Assembly: GCF_011801125.1 (NCBI RefSeq)
Contig: NZ_CP046171.1
Location: 310,001 to 374,000 of the forward strand
Length of the DNA stretch: 64,000 nt
From: Nocardia brasiliensis
Lineage (GTDB): Bacteria > Actinomycetota > Actinomycetes > Mycobacteriales > Mycobacteriaceae
Direction of reading: 5' to 3'
The position numbers and the translations under genes were made by a program. Within the stretch, counting starts at the first letter, position 1, and the number at the start of each line of letters is the position of its first letter. The notes beneath the pieces are model-generated. The model ran no database searches. It saw nothing but the letters and a program-made list of their open reading frames with translations, and had not been told where the DNA came from. Of the stretch, positions 29,272 to 37,951 are shown piece by piece.

Positions 29272-30891
29272 ATGCTGACTTTTCGGGGGGCCGCCGTAGG
29301 CGCGCTGCTACTCGCGTCCGCGGGATTGTTCGCGACGGCTCCGGCAGCTCACCCGCAGCCCGCGCCGGCCGGTGTGGCCATCACCGCCGACCTGAAGCTC
29401 AACCGCGAGGGCGTGCTCGAGGTGGTCGAGCAGGTCGAGGTGCCGCAGGACGGGTCGTTCCAGATGTCGCTGCCACTGCGGCTGCAGGTCGGCGACGACG
29501 TCGAGCGCCGCTTCAAGGTCACCGACGTCGACACCAAGGGCGCGGGCACCGCGACGGTCGCCAACGACCAGTTCACCCTCGAGGCCAAGCCCGGCACGTC
29601 GACCTTCACCTACTCGGTGCACAACCTGGTCAGCGACGCGCCGGGCAGCCAGGTGTTCAACTGGATCGGTGTGGTCCGCAGCGACATCGCCTCGATCAGC
29701 GCCACGTTGATCAGTCCCAGCTTCGAGATGGGCATCGTGGACTGCAAACTCGGCCCGCCCGGCAGCACCAGGGCCTGCGCCGACGTGAAGACCGAGGTCG
29801 ACGGCGTGCTCTATCTGGAGCAGACCGACCTGCGCAAGGGCGACGCGATCGACCTGACCCTGCAGTTGCCGCCCGGCACGGTGCCGAGCAATGCCGACGT
29901 GCGCGACGACAGCGCCGCGGGCCCGTTCGCGCTCACCGCGCCGGTGCTCGTCGCGTTCGGCGTGTTGTTGCTCGTGCTGATCGGTCTGGCCGTCTTCGTG
30001 TTGCGGGCGCGGCGCCAGGACGCCGCGGCGGGCACGGGTGCGCAGACCCTCGATCCGCTGCTGCGCGAGGGCGAGCGGGTGCAGTTCGTCTCGCCCGACG
30101 GCGTATTGCCCGGCGAGGCCGGGCTGCTGCTCGACGAGCATGTCGACCCGGTCGATATCGCCGCGACGGTGGTCGATCTCGCGGTGCGCCGCTACCTCCG
30201 GGTGGCTCCGCTCAGCGAAACCGACTGGCGGATCTCCCGGGTCAATACCCCCGATGACCAGCTGCGCGAGTACGAGAAGGCGGTCTATCTCGCGCTGCTG
30301 CCCGAGGGCGCCGACGCGGTCACGATGACCGAGCTGCGCGCACCCGGCCGGGTGCAGTCGGCGCCGGTGCGCACCGCACTGCTCGACGACGCGGTCGCCC
30401 GCGGCACCTTCGCCGACCGGCGGCGCCTCGGCCTGGCCGGTTGGCTCGGTGGCGCGCTGATCGTCACGGGTATCGCCGCCACCATCGGGCTCGCGATCAC
30501 CGCCGGGCACGCGCTGGTCGGCGTGGCGATCGCGCTCGCCGGGGTCGCGACGGTGCTGCTGCCGAAGTACCTGCCGGTGCGCACGGCGCACGGTCTGGCA
30601 CTGTCGGGCCAGATCCGCGCGCTGCAGCGCGGGCTGGAAGCGACTCGGCGCGAACAGGTTCCGCCGATCGATCAGGAGACGGTGTTCTCCCGCGCGCTGC
30701 CGTTCATGGTGATCGGCAGCCGCGCCGACAACTGGATCCGCGCCTTCCGCGACCTGAATCCGTCCGCGGACTCCCAGCCGGGGCTCTACTGGTTCGGCGG
30801 CTTCGAACGTGACCGCAATCTGCAACGGTTCGCCGGCCACTTCCCGTTCTTCATCACCGCGCTGGAAGGGCTGTTCGCGCCGGAACGCTGA
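29272..30891 (+). CDS. DUF2207 membrane protein with signal peptide
   Basis: 539 residues. A signal peptide (residues 1-26, LLLASAGLFATAPAAHPQP) precedes a beta-rich exterior domain (ITADLKLNREGVLEVVEQVEV ... DQFTLEAKPGTSTFTYSVHNL), as in DUF2207. A transmembrane helix (APVLVAFGVLLLVLIGLAVFVLRARRQ), a cytoplasmic segment, a second hydrophobic pair (LAGWLGGALIVTGIAATIGLAITAGHALVGVAIALAGVATVLL) and a C-terminal soluble domain follow. The family is uncharacterised, although members are common in the actinobacterial envelope. Start divergent from the metallopeptidase, with a 76-bp intergenic gap. Confidence 0.88.
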   Translation: MLTFRGAAVGALLLASAGLFATAPAAHPQPAPAGVAITADLKLNREGVLEVVEQVEVPQDGSFQMSLPLRLQVGDDVERRFKVTDVDTKGAGTATVANDQFTLEAKPGTSTFTYSVHNLVSDAPGSQVFNWIGVVRSDIASISATLISPSFEMGIVDCKLGPPGSTRACADVKTEVDGVLYLEQTDLRKGDAIDLTLQLPPGTVPSNADVRDDSAAGPFALTAPVLVAFGVLLLVLIGLAVFVLRARRQDAAAGTGAQTLDPLLREGERVQFVSPDGVLPGEAGLLLDEHVDPVDIAATVVDLAVRRYLRVAPLSETDWRISRVNTPDDQLREYEKAVYLALLPEGADAVTMTELRAPGRVQSAPVRTALLDDAVARGTFADRRRLGLAGWLGGALIVTGIAATIGLAITAGHALVGVAIALAGVATVLLPKYLPVRTAHGLALSGQIRALQRGLEATRREQVPPIDQETVFSRALPFMVIGSRADNWIRAFRDLNPSADSQPGLYWFGGFERDRNLQRFAGHFPFFITALEGLFAPER

Positions 30892-30905
30892 GCGCACCGG
30901 CCTTT

Positions 30906-30943
30906 TCCCGCACCCGATCCGGCGGACGGCATCGGGTGCGGGA
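30906..30943. terminator. Bidirectional hairpin terminator
   Basis: A perfect 13-bp stem (TCCCGCACCCGAT at 30906-30918, partner 30931-30943) with a 12-nt loop lies between convergent genes ending at 30891 and 30970. Confidence 0.75.
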
Positions 30944-30969
30944 CAGCGATCGGCGTCCCGCGCAAATCC

Positions 30970-32259
30970 TCAGTCGGCGAGCGTGGTTCGCCGGATCGCC
31001 GCCAGCGGATCCGCGTAGAGCACGCTCAGCGAGGTGACCACGGCGGCGAATTCCTGCACCTTGCCGCCGAATCCGCTGATCCGGATGTCGGTCGGCGGCA
31101 GGCTGGAGCCCTGGTTGAAGGCGCGGGCCACGTGCGCGACGGCGGGCCGGTAACCGGTGAAGGCCTGACCACCGAGAATCACCCGGTCCGGGTTGAGCAT
31201 GTCGCGCACCATGGCCACGGTGTTGCCAAGGATGGTGGCGCGCTCGGCGAGCAGCTCGCGCGCGGGCTCGGAACCTGCCTCGGCGGCCCGGTACAGGTCG
31301 GCGATGGTCGAGCCCGCGGTTCCGTTGTGCGCGGGGATGATTCCGCGCCCGACGGCCCGTGAGTGCAGCGCGCGATCGCCGACGGTGACCTCGAGGCAGC
31401 CGCGCCTGCCGCAGGTGCATTCGACATCGGAGCCGGTCGGCAAGTGCGCGATCGAGCCGGGACCGTTGCTCGGGGTGTGTACGCGACCATCCAAAGTCAC
31501 TGCGACACCGGCGGTTTCCCGGACATAGAAGTAGAGGCTGCTGCCGCGCTCGGGGCCCGCGGCACGACCGGACCCCGCGTCGCGCGATTCGATGGTGGGC
31601 AGCAACAACTCCGAGGCCGCCATCGCCTCGACGTGCGGCGCCACCGACACCGGCAGTTCGAGCACCTCGCCGAGCACGGCACCGATCTGCGCGCCCTGCC
31701 ATTCCAGCTTAGGGTGGTCGACCACACCGGTGACCGGGTCGACCCGGCCGCCGATGGCGACGCCCGCCCACAGCGGCTTGCGGCGATGCCACCGCTGCAG
31801 GAAGGCCTTGGCGCTGCGGGCCACCGTGGTGGTGGCGAATTCCTGACCGGTCTGCGGGGTGGCGATGGCGAGCCCGCCGAGGATGCGGCCGCGCAGATCG
31901 GCCGCCACGATCTTGGTCACCGCGGCGCCGATGTGCACGCCGAGGGTGAGATACGCCTCGTGATCGATCTCGAAGGGCACCCGGGGCCGGCCGACCGCGC
32001 CGGAGGCGGTCAGATCGGGCCGTTCGCGCAGCAGGCCGGCGGCGAGCAGCGCGGACACCTGACGGTTGACCGTCGCGATGCTCAAACCTGTTGTGCGCGC
32101 GGCATTGTCGCGGGAAACGGGACCGCCGGTCGCGGCCCGGAGTACCGCGGCCGCCGGGTTGTCACCGAGGCGCAGTTCGGGCGCGACGACGGGGCGCTGG
32201 ATTCGAACACGACCGTTGGTGACCCTGGCGGTCGAGCGTTCGAGGGTAGGGAGGGACAT
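30970..32259 (-). CDS. ROK-family transcriptional regulator
   Basis: 429 residues. An N-terminal winged helix (about 35-90: GPVSRDNAARTTGLSIATVNRQVSALLAAGLLRE) is followed by a ROK sugar-kinase-like domain. Visible there are a phosphate loop (LTLGVHIGAAVTKIVAADL), the zinc-binding CTCGRRGCLE and a second ATPase element (GIIPAHN ... AGSTIADLYRAAEAG). The architecture is that of NagC/XylR-type sugar-responsive repressors. A close mycobacterial relative may be Rv0485. No sugar genes lie adjacent, so the target is elsewhere. ATG at 32259 with AAGGAAT upstream. Confidence 0.9.
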   Translation of the reverse strand: MSLPTLERSTARVTNGRVRIQRPVVAPELRLGDNPAAAVLRAATGGPVSRDNAARTTGLSIATVNRQVSALLAAGLLRERPDLTASGAVGRPRVPFEIDHEAYLTLGVHIGAAVTKIVAADLRGRILGGLAIATPQTGQEFATTTVARSAKAFLQRWHRRKPLWAGVAIGGRVDPVTGVVDHPKLEWQGAQIGAVLGEVLELPVSVAPHVEAMAASELLLPTIESRDAGSGRAAGPERGSSLYFYVRETAGVAVTLDGRVHTPSNGPGSIAHLPTGSDVECTCGRRGCLEVTVGDRALHSRAVGRGIIPAHNGTAGSTIADLYRAAEAGSEPARELLAERATILGNTVAMVRDMLNPDRVILGGQAFTGYRPAVAHVARAFNQGSSLPPTDIRISGFGGKVQEFAAVVTSLSVLYADPLAAIRRTTLAD

Positions 32260-32639
32260 AGTGCGGATTCCTTGCCGAGGTCCCGCGGCGAAGCGGGATG
32301 TGCCTACGTGGGCGACTGGGCAGTAAGCAGGCCGAAAAGGCCGCTCAGCTGCAGCAAGGGCGACAACACAGTTCGCGCGTCAAGGGCAGCCGGAGCCCGA
32401 GCGCGGCGGTCACATAGGTGACCCGCAGTGCGGTCGGTCGGCTGGCAGACATGTAAAAGAAATTAACACCGCGCACCACGACTCACCAAGCCTCAAACCG
32501 CCGTTGTGTTCTCCCACACACCGTTTTCGCAGGTCACATCGGTGCATCGCACAGTAGGGGTCGGCGTCGGTTGTCCGATACGAACAAACCCCGCTCAGCA
32601 CGGGGCGGCTGGGTGGGGTCTGCGCGAAGGGGCTGTGGA
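32260..32639. other. Intergenic region with an intrinsic terminator
   Basis: About 380 bp without a supportable gene. On the minus strand a CCCCG/CGGGG stem (32589-32593 and 32601-32605) with a TTTGTT tail, about 35 bp beyond the secreted protein's stop, is an intrinsic terminator. The remainder holds the ROK promoter. Confidence 0.55.
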
Positions 32640-33347
32640 CTACTTCGGCGGGGCCACGAACGGCTGATTGATCGTGGTGAAGTACTGGATGGCCGCGCCG
32701 ACGGCGACCGGAGCGGTCACGAAGATCTGTCCGGCGACCGTGCCGAGAGCGCCGACGGCGATGACGCCGCCGAGGCAGCCGATGGCGGCGGCGGGAATGA
32801 AGGGGCCGAACAGGCCGACGATGGTGGCCGAGGCCGCGGTGGCGCCGAGAATGCCGCCGAGCACGCAGCCGACGGCCGCGCCGCCGAGACCGCCGACGAG
32901 CGTGCCGATGGTGGCGCCGGCACTGATGGTGCTGGTCAGCCTGCTCCACGCGGCCTGTTCCCGGTCATATTCGGTCTTCCACGGCGCCTTGTCCTCGAAC
33001 GGCAGGGCCACCGGCTTGTAGACGGCGTGCGCCTCGTCGATCTGCGGGGTGAGCGTCGCGGTGCGCTGCGAGATCTGGGCGGCGATCGGGAACTCGAAGT
33101 CGTCGATGCGCAGCGTCAGCGGGGTGGCGGCGACGGTGGTGCCATCGGCGGCCTTGACCTTGAAGGCCCCGTCCTCGACCACGAGCGAGCCGGCGTCGGT
33201 CTCGATGATCGACGACGTGTCGGTGGCACGGGCGGTGAAATTCACCGGCCCCTCGGCGGTTTCGGGCGCGGCGACGGCGGTGCCCGCGGCCACCCCGGTC
33301 GCCATGGTCACCAGTGCCGCGACGACGGCCAGCTTCCTCATCCTCAT
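32640..33347 (-). CDS. Secreted or membrane-associated protein of unknown function with glycine-rich hydrophobic tail
   Basis: 235 residues. A signal peptide (MRMRKLAVVAALVTMATGVAAGTAVA) precedes a small beta-rich domain (PVNFTARATDTSSIIETDAGSLVVEDGAFKVKAADGTTV). The C-terminal 100 residues contain Gly/Ala-rich hydrophobic segments (GTLVGGLGGAAVGCVLGGILGATAASATIVGLFGPFIPAAAIGCLGGVIAVGALG) with glycine-zipper spacing that could insert in a membrane or oligomerise. It resembles a Nocardia-type family I have seen listed as DUF8020; that label is tentative. ATG at 33347. Confidence 0.65.
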   Translation of the reverse strand: MRMRKLAVVAALVTMATGVAAGTAVAAPETAEGPVNFTARATDTSSIIETDAGSLVVEDGAFKVKAADGTTVAATPLTLRIDDFEFPIAAQISQRTATLTPQIDEAHAVYKPVALPFEDKAPWKTEYDREQAAWSRLTSTISAGATIGTLVGGLGGAAVGCVLGGILGATAASATIVGLFGPFIPAAAIGCLGGVIAVGALGTVAGQIFVTAPVAVGAAIQYFTTINQPFVAPPK

Positions 33348-33451
33348 CTACTGCATTCCCTCGATCTCGATGTGCGTTTCAGAGGCAAAGCATCGAGGAG
33401 AAACCGCAGGAGAACGAGGAAATAACGCAGGCAGATTCCAACCAGGCGGCC

Positions 33452-34129
33452 TCAGCCCGCGTCGCGTTGCCCGGCCACCCAAGCCATCAGGTCGGCAGGC
33501 GCCGGATCATCGCCGATCAGGTCGACCACCACGTGGCCGACGCAGGCCGCGCGCAGCACCCGATTGGCCACCGCCTCGGTATCGCCCCACGGGATGAACG
33601 GTTTGGCGATCAGCAGCGAGGCGATGCCGTGTGCGGCCGCCCACAGGTCGAGCACCACCGGCAGGGTGTCGCCGGGCGCGAACACGCCCGCGTCCATGCA
33701 GTCCTGCACGGTCTGCGAAAAGTGTTGGAACGCACCGCTGGTCATCACCTGATCGATCGCGCTGCTCGACTCGGTGGGCAGGGTTGCCAGCCGGTACTGC
33801 TCGGGATGTTCGCGGGCGAAGCGGACGTAGGCCAGTCCCTGCTGCTGCATTCGGATGAGCGGTGGGTCGGTGGGATCGGTAGCGGCCACGATCGCGGCGT
33901 CCAGATTCTCGAAGACCCGCACGACGACGGCCTCGATGAGCTCGTCCTTGTCGGCGAAGTGCCGGTAGATCGATGGCGCGCTGACCCCGACCCGCTGGCC
34001 GATGGCCCGGATCGATACCGCGTCCGCGTGGCCGGTGCGGCTCAGCAATTCCGTTGCAGCGTCCAGGATCTCGGTGCGCAGCTGGGCGCCGGTACCGCGA
34101 GCCGAACGGGATCGGCCTGCACCGATCAT
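33452..34129 (-). CDS. TetR-family transcriptional regulator
   Basis: About 225 residues. The N-terminal helix-turn-helix is LRTEILDAATELLSRTGHADAVSIRAIGQRVGVSAPSIYRHFADKDELIEAVV, a standard TetR DNA-binding domain. The C-terminal helical ligand domain contains AREHPEQYRLATL. The ATG at 34129 overlaps the stop of the mmpL gene by 4 bp, so the regulator is the distal gene of an mmpL-tetR operon. The palindrome at 36436-36464, just upstream of mmpL, is the natural autoregulatory operator. Confidence 0.9.
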   Translation of the reverse strand: MIGAGRSRSARGTGAQLRTEILDAATELLSRTGHADAVSIRAIGQRVGVSAPSIYRHFADKDELIEAVVVRVFENLDAAIVAATDPTDPPLIRMQQQGLAYVRFAREHPEQYRLATLPTESSSAIDQVMTSGAFQHFSQTVQDCMDAGVFAPGDTLPVVLDLWAAAHGIASLLIAKPFIPWGDTEAVANRVLRAACVGHVVVDLIGDDPAPADLMAWVAGQRDAG

Positions 34130-36408
34130 TTGCGCCCGGCCAGCACGGGTTCGGCCGGGCCGGGATCGCTTTGCTCGCGTAGGCCGATCCGGGCGTGCAG
34201 CCGGGCCAGCGGCTTGGGCGCCCACCAGTTCGCGGTGCCCATCAGCTTCATCAGCGCGGGCGCGAGCATGGTGCGGATCAGGGTGGCGTCGGCGAGCACG
34301 GTCAAGGTCAGGCCGAGGCCCATCAACTGGATGAACGACACCTTCGAGGTGACCATCGCGCTCATCACGATGGCCATGAGAAGCGCTGCGGCCGTGTAGA
34401 TCCGGCCGGTGCGCGCGATGCCGACCGCGAGCGCGTGCACGTTGTCCTTCGCGGTGCGCACGACGACGCCGTCGACGACCCGGCCGGTGGCCAGCCACTC
34501 CTCCCGGATCCGGGACAGCAGGAACACCTCGTAGTCCATCGACATGCCGAAGGCGAGGCAGAACATCAGAATCGGGGTCGTCGGCGTCAGATAGCCCACC
34601 GCGGTGAAACCGAGTAGCTCCGAAAGATGCCCGTCCTGGAAGATCCAGACCATCGCGCCGAACGCGGCGGCCAGCGAAAGCGTATTCAGGGCAAGGGCTT
34701 TCAGCGGCAGTAGCACGCTACCGGTGAACAGGAACAGCACGACGAAGGTGGCCAGCGCGATGAGGATGACCGCGGGCACCATCCGTTTGGTCAGCGAGTC
34801 GAGCGCGTCGGCGTTCACCGCGGCGGCGCCGCCGAACAGGGTCGGCCCGGGGGCGGGCACGTCACGCAGTTCGAGCAACTGCGCCTTGCCCGCCGGGGAG
34901 AACGGGTCCGGTCGGGTCGCGACGCTCAGGTATTCGCCGGTGGCGTTGGCCATTCCGGGCGGGCCCGCTGCCACGCGCGCGCCCTTGATGTAGATGCCCG
35001 CACTGGACAGCACCGCCGAGACGCCGTCCACCCGCGACAAGCCGGTGGCGTACGCGCCGATCGGCTCTGGCCCGCCGTGGAATCCGTCCAATACGATGGT
35101 GGTGTTGTTGCCGGAGTTGGCCGCCGGGAATTCCGCCCGCAGCACATCGCCGACCTGACGGCTCGGTGCCGAGGTCGGCAGCACCCGGTCGTCGGGGTAG
35201 CCGAATTTCACCGAAAGGAACGGTGATCCGAGCGCGAGGAACAGTGCGACCAGCAGCACGGCCACCGGCACCGAATGCCGGGTCACCCAGGTCACCGTGC
35301 GGTACCACAGGCTCTGTTGCGGGTCTTGGGCGTGCAGCGGGTCGGGTGCGGACCGACCGAACATGCGGCGCAACGGGATTCGAATGTCCAGCGCGTTCAC
35401 CCGATGGCCGAGCAGCACGAGCGCGGCGGGCAGGATCACGATGGCCGCGGCCGCGGCGGCGGCGACCACCGCGACACCGGCATAGGCGAACGAGCGCAGG
35501 AAGTAGATGTCGAAGATGCTCAGTACGGACAGCGAAAGCGCCACGGTCAGCGCGGAATACAGCACCGTGCGGCCCGCGGTCCGCACCGCTCGGATGGTGG
35601 CGGGGATCGGGTCGAGGCCGTTGGCGAGTTCTTCGCGGTACCGGCTGACGATGAACAGGCTGTAGTCGATCGCCAACGCCAGGCCCATCGCGGTGGTCAT
35701 GTTCAGCGCGTAGATGGAGACATCGGTGAACAGCGTGCACATCCGCAGGATGGCCAGGGTGGTGAGGATCGCGAAGATGCCGACCGCCAGCGGCAGCCCG
35801 GCGGCGATCACGCTGCCGAACACCAGCACCAGCACGATCAGCGAGATCGGGATCGCCACCCCCTCCGCCACGGCGAGGTCGTGGGTGATCTGCTTGTTCA
35901 CATCGTGGAAGACCGACGCGATGCCGCTCTGCCGGACCGTGATGCCGTCGGTGCTGCCCGCGAGTTGTTCGGTGAGTTCGCCCGCGGTGCGCTGGGCCTC
36001 GGTGTCGTCGCCGGTCAGGTAGGCGAGCACGAGCGCTTCCTTGCCGCTGGTGCTGCGCAGCGCGGAGCCCACCGCGGGTGGCGCGGTCCAATACGACTGC
36101 ACGCCTCTGACATCGGGACGGGCCCGCAGCGTGTCCACCAGCCGGGTGCCGACCGCACGGGTGACCGGTGCGTCGGCGCCCGCGTCGGAGCTGACCAGCA
36201 GGATGTAGTTCGGCGCGGCGCCGTCGAAGTTGTCCGCGAGCAGGCGGGTGACCTCGGAGGAGTCGGCGTCGGGCGAGGTGAAGCCCGCCGACTTCAGGTG
36301 CGCGGGCGCGGTCGCGCCGAACGCGCCGCAGGCGATCGCGAGCGCGGCCGCCGCGATCAGGATGGCGCGCGGATATCGAGTGACCAGCTGTGCGATCCGG
36401 ACCAGCAT
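34126..36408 (-). CDS. MMPL-type RND transporter
   Basis: 760 residues. Two symmetrical halves, each with a helix plus a large exterior loop followed by five helices. The conserved charged helix pairs are DYSLFIVSRYREE (first half, near residue 250) and SMDYEVFLLSRIREEW (second half, near 630). This is the small, trehalose-monomycolate-free MmpL size class (about 750 residues), used to export lipids, siderophores or drugs by proton motive force. Ribosome site AAGGGAG, 6 nt before ATG 36408. The downstream TetR gene is coupled. No mmpS is adjacent, and the substrate is unknown. Confidence 0.9.
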   Translation of the reverse strand: MLVRIAQLVTRYPRAILIAAAALAIACGAFGATAPAHLKSAGFTSPDADSSEVTRLLADNFDGAAPNYILLVSSDAGADAPVTRAVGTRLVDTLRARPDVRGVQSYWTAPPAVGSALRSTSGKEALVLAYLTGDDTEAQRTAGELTEQLAGSTDGITVRQSGIASVFHDVNKQITHDLAVAEGVAIPISLIVLVLVFGSVIAAGLPLAVGIFAILTTLAILRMCTLFTDVSIYALNMTTAMGLALAIDYSLFIVSRYREELANGLDPIPATIRAVRTAGRTVLYSALTVALSLSVLSIFDIYFLRSFAYAGVAVVAAAAAAAIVILPAALVLLGHRVNALDIRIPLRRMFGRSAPDPLHAQDPQQSLWYRTVTWVTRHSVPVAVLLVALFLALGSPFLSVKFGYPDDRVLPTSAPSRQVGDVLRAEFPAANSGNNTTIVLDGFHGGPEPIGAYATGLSRVDGVSAVLSSAGIYIKGARVAAGPPGMANATGEYLSVATRPDPFSPAGKAQLLELRDVPAPGPTLFGGAAAVNADALDSLTKRMVPAVILIALATFVVLFLFTGSVLLPLKALALNTLSLAAAFGAMVWIFQDGHLSELLGFTAVGYLTPTTPILMFCLAFGMSMDYEVFLLSRIREEWLATGRVVDGVVVRTAKDNVHALAVGIARTGRIYTAAALLMAIVMSAMVTSKVSFIQLMGLGLTLTVLADATLIRTMLAPALMKLMGTANWWAPKPLARLHARIGLREQSDPGPAEPVLAGRK

Positions 36409-36435
36409 GCGCGGCTCCCTTGCTCGGCGCAGTGA

Positions 36436-36464
36436 GCTAACGGCGTTAGCGTAACGCCGTTAGC
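36436..36464. promoter_or_regulatory. Perfect inverted repeat, likely TetR operator of the mmpL operon
   Basis: GCTAACGGCGTTA (36436-36448) and TAACGCCGTTAGC (36452-36464) form a perfect 13-bp inverted repeat with a GCG spacer, 28 bp upstream of the mmpL start codon. Each arm is itself nearly palindromic (TAACG-C/G-CGTTA), as expected if two regulator dimers bind. The adjacent TetR gene in the same operon makes it the prime candidate ligand. Confidence 0.8.
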
Positions 36465-36494
36465 CGCGCGTCGATAGAGCCTGCGTGCCGCAGA

Positions 36495-37799
36495 TCAGTG
36501 ATCCCGGTCACCCGCGTTGCCGTGGCCGAAGTGGCCACCCTCGCCGAACCGGCGCGGCGCGTGACCGTGCACGCCCTCGGCGTAGGCGGTCTCGGCGTGC
36601 AGCGCGAAGTCGATGCCCGCCGTCTCGTCCTCTTTGCTCACCCGGAAGCCCATGACCCGGTCGATCAGCTTGCCGAGCGCGAAGCTCACCAGGAAGGCGT
36701 AGGCCGCGACCGCGAGCACGCCGACCAGTTGCTTGCCGAGCTGGGCGAGGCCGCCGCCAAAGAAGAGCCCGTCGACGCCGCCGGTCATCACCTGGGTGGC
36801 GAGCAGGCCGATCAGCACCGTGCCCACGACGCCGCCGACGAAGTGCACGCCCACCACGTCGAGCGAATCGTCATAGCCCGCCTTGAATTTCCAGCCGACC
36901 GCGAACGAGCACAGCACGCCCGCCGCGAGCCCGACGAGCAACGCGCCGAGCGTGTTCACCGACCCGCAGGACGGGGTGATCGCGACCAGGCCTGCCACCA
37001 CGCCGGAGGCCGCGCCGAAGGTCGTCGGCCTGCCGTCGCGCACCTGCTCGACCGCGAGCCAGCCGAGCATGCCCAGGCAGCCGGCCACCAGCGTGTTCAA
37101 GAAGACCGCTGCCGCAATCCCGTTCGCGGACAACGCGGACCCGGCGTTGAAGCCGAACCAGCCGAACCAGAGCAGGCCGGCGCCGAGCAGGACGAAGGGC
37201 AGGTTGTGCGGGCGCATCGCGTCGATCTTGAAGCCGACGCGCGGGCCGAGCACCAGGGCGAGCGCGAGTGCCGAAGCGCCGGAAGCGATTTCGACGACCA
37301 ACCCGCCCGCGTAGTCCAGCGCGCCGAACGAGGCCAGCCAGCCGTCGGGCCCCCACACCCAGTGCGCGATCGGCGCGTACACCGCCAGCGCCCACACCGG
37401 CACGAAGACCATCCACGCGGCGAACTTCGCCCGATCCGCGATCGCGCCGCTGACCAGTGCCGCGGTCAGGATCGCGAAGGTCAGTTGGAAGGTGGCGAAC
37501 AGCAGCTCCGGCACCGCGCCGTGCACGGTGCCCGGATCGATGTTCGCCATCGCGAAGTGGTCCAGGTCGCCGATCAGGCCGCCGCCCGCGTCGTCGCTGA
37601 ACACCATGCTGTAGCCGAACAGCAGCCAGGCCACGGTGACCAGCGGGATCGCGATGAAGTTCATCATCAGCATGTTGAGCACGCCGGTAGAGCGCACCAT
37701 GCCGCCGTAGAACAGCGCGAGCGCCGGGGTCATCAGCAGCACGAGGGCGGTGCTGACGAGCAGCCAGGCGGTGGCCGCGGGATCGAGGGGTGTCGGCAC
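36495..37799 (-). CDS. amt: Ammonium transporter (Amt) with Glu at the first twin-His position
   Basis: 434 residues, eleven hydrophobic helices, with the Amt signature WFGWFGFNAGSALSANG and VGVHFVGGVVGTVLIG (second twin-His, His319). At the first twin-His position the sequence is GALDYAGGLVVEIASGASA, so Glu170 replaces the usual His. The reading frame opens at 37814, but a perfect GGAAGGAG ribosome site sits there. The real start is the GTG at 37799 (VPTPLDP), 5 nt after the site. The C-terminal tail is His/Gly-rich (HGHAPRRFGEGGHFGHGNAGDRDH). No glnK (PII) gene follows, unlike the common amtB-glnK layout. Confidence 0.88.
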   Translation of the reverse strand: MPTPLDPAATAWLLVSTALVLLMTPALALFYGGMVRSTGVLNMLMMNFIAIPLVTVAWLLFGYSMVFSDDAGGGLIGDLDHFAMANIDPGTVHGAVPELLFATFQLTFAILTAALVSGAIADRAKFAAWMVFVPVWALAVYAPIAHWVWGPDGWLASFGALDYAGGLVVEIASGASALALALVLGPRVGFKIDAMRPHNLPFVLLGAGLLWFGWFGFNAGSALSANGIAAAVFLNTLVAGCLGMLGWLAVEQVRDGRPTTFGAASGVVAGLVAITPSCGSVNTLGALLVGLAAGVLCSFAVGWKFKAGYDDSLDVVGVHFVGGVVGTVLIGLLATQVMTGGVDGLFFGGGLAQLGKQLVGVLAVAAYAFLVSFALGKLIDRVMGFRVSKEDETAGIDFALHAETAYAEGVHGHAPRRFGEGGHFGHGNAGDRDH

Positions 37800-37951
37800 G
37801 GTAGCTCCTTCCACGCAGGATGCGTTGCAGGGAAACTACCGAACCTTCGTTACGGGATATGCGCTGGTCCGCGTAGTGCGAGCGATTCTGGACATGGGAT
37901 GTTTCGCCCGGAATGTGGGATCGGGGCGTTTTCGCTACCTGCCGGTAGGGC

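Noticed and set aside
28044..30257. 737-residue plus-strand open frame spanning two genes
   Set aside because: It runs through the metallopeptidase (opposite strand) and the DUF2207 gene in the wrong frame; Arg/Gly-rich without motifs.
37815..37870. Possible GlnR box upstream of amt
   Set aside because: GTTAC- and GAAAC-like elements are present but their order and spacing do not match the consensus as I know it.
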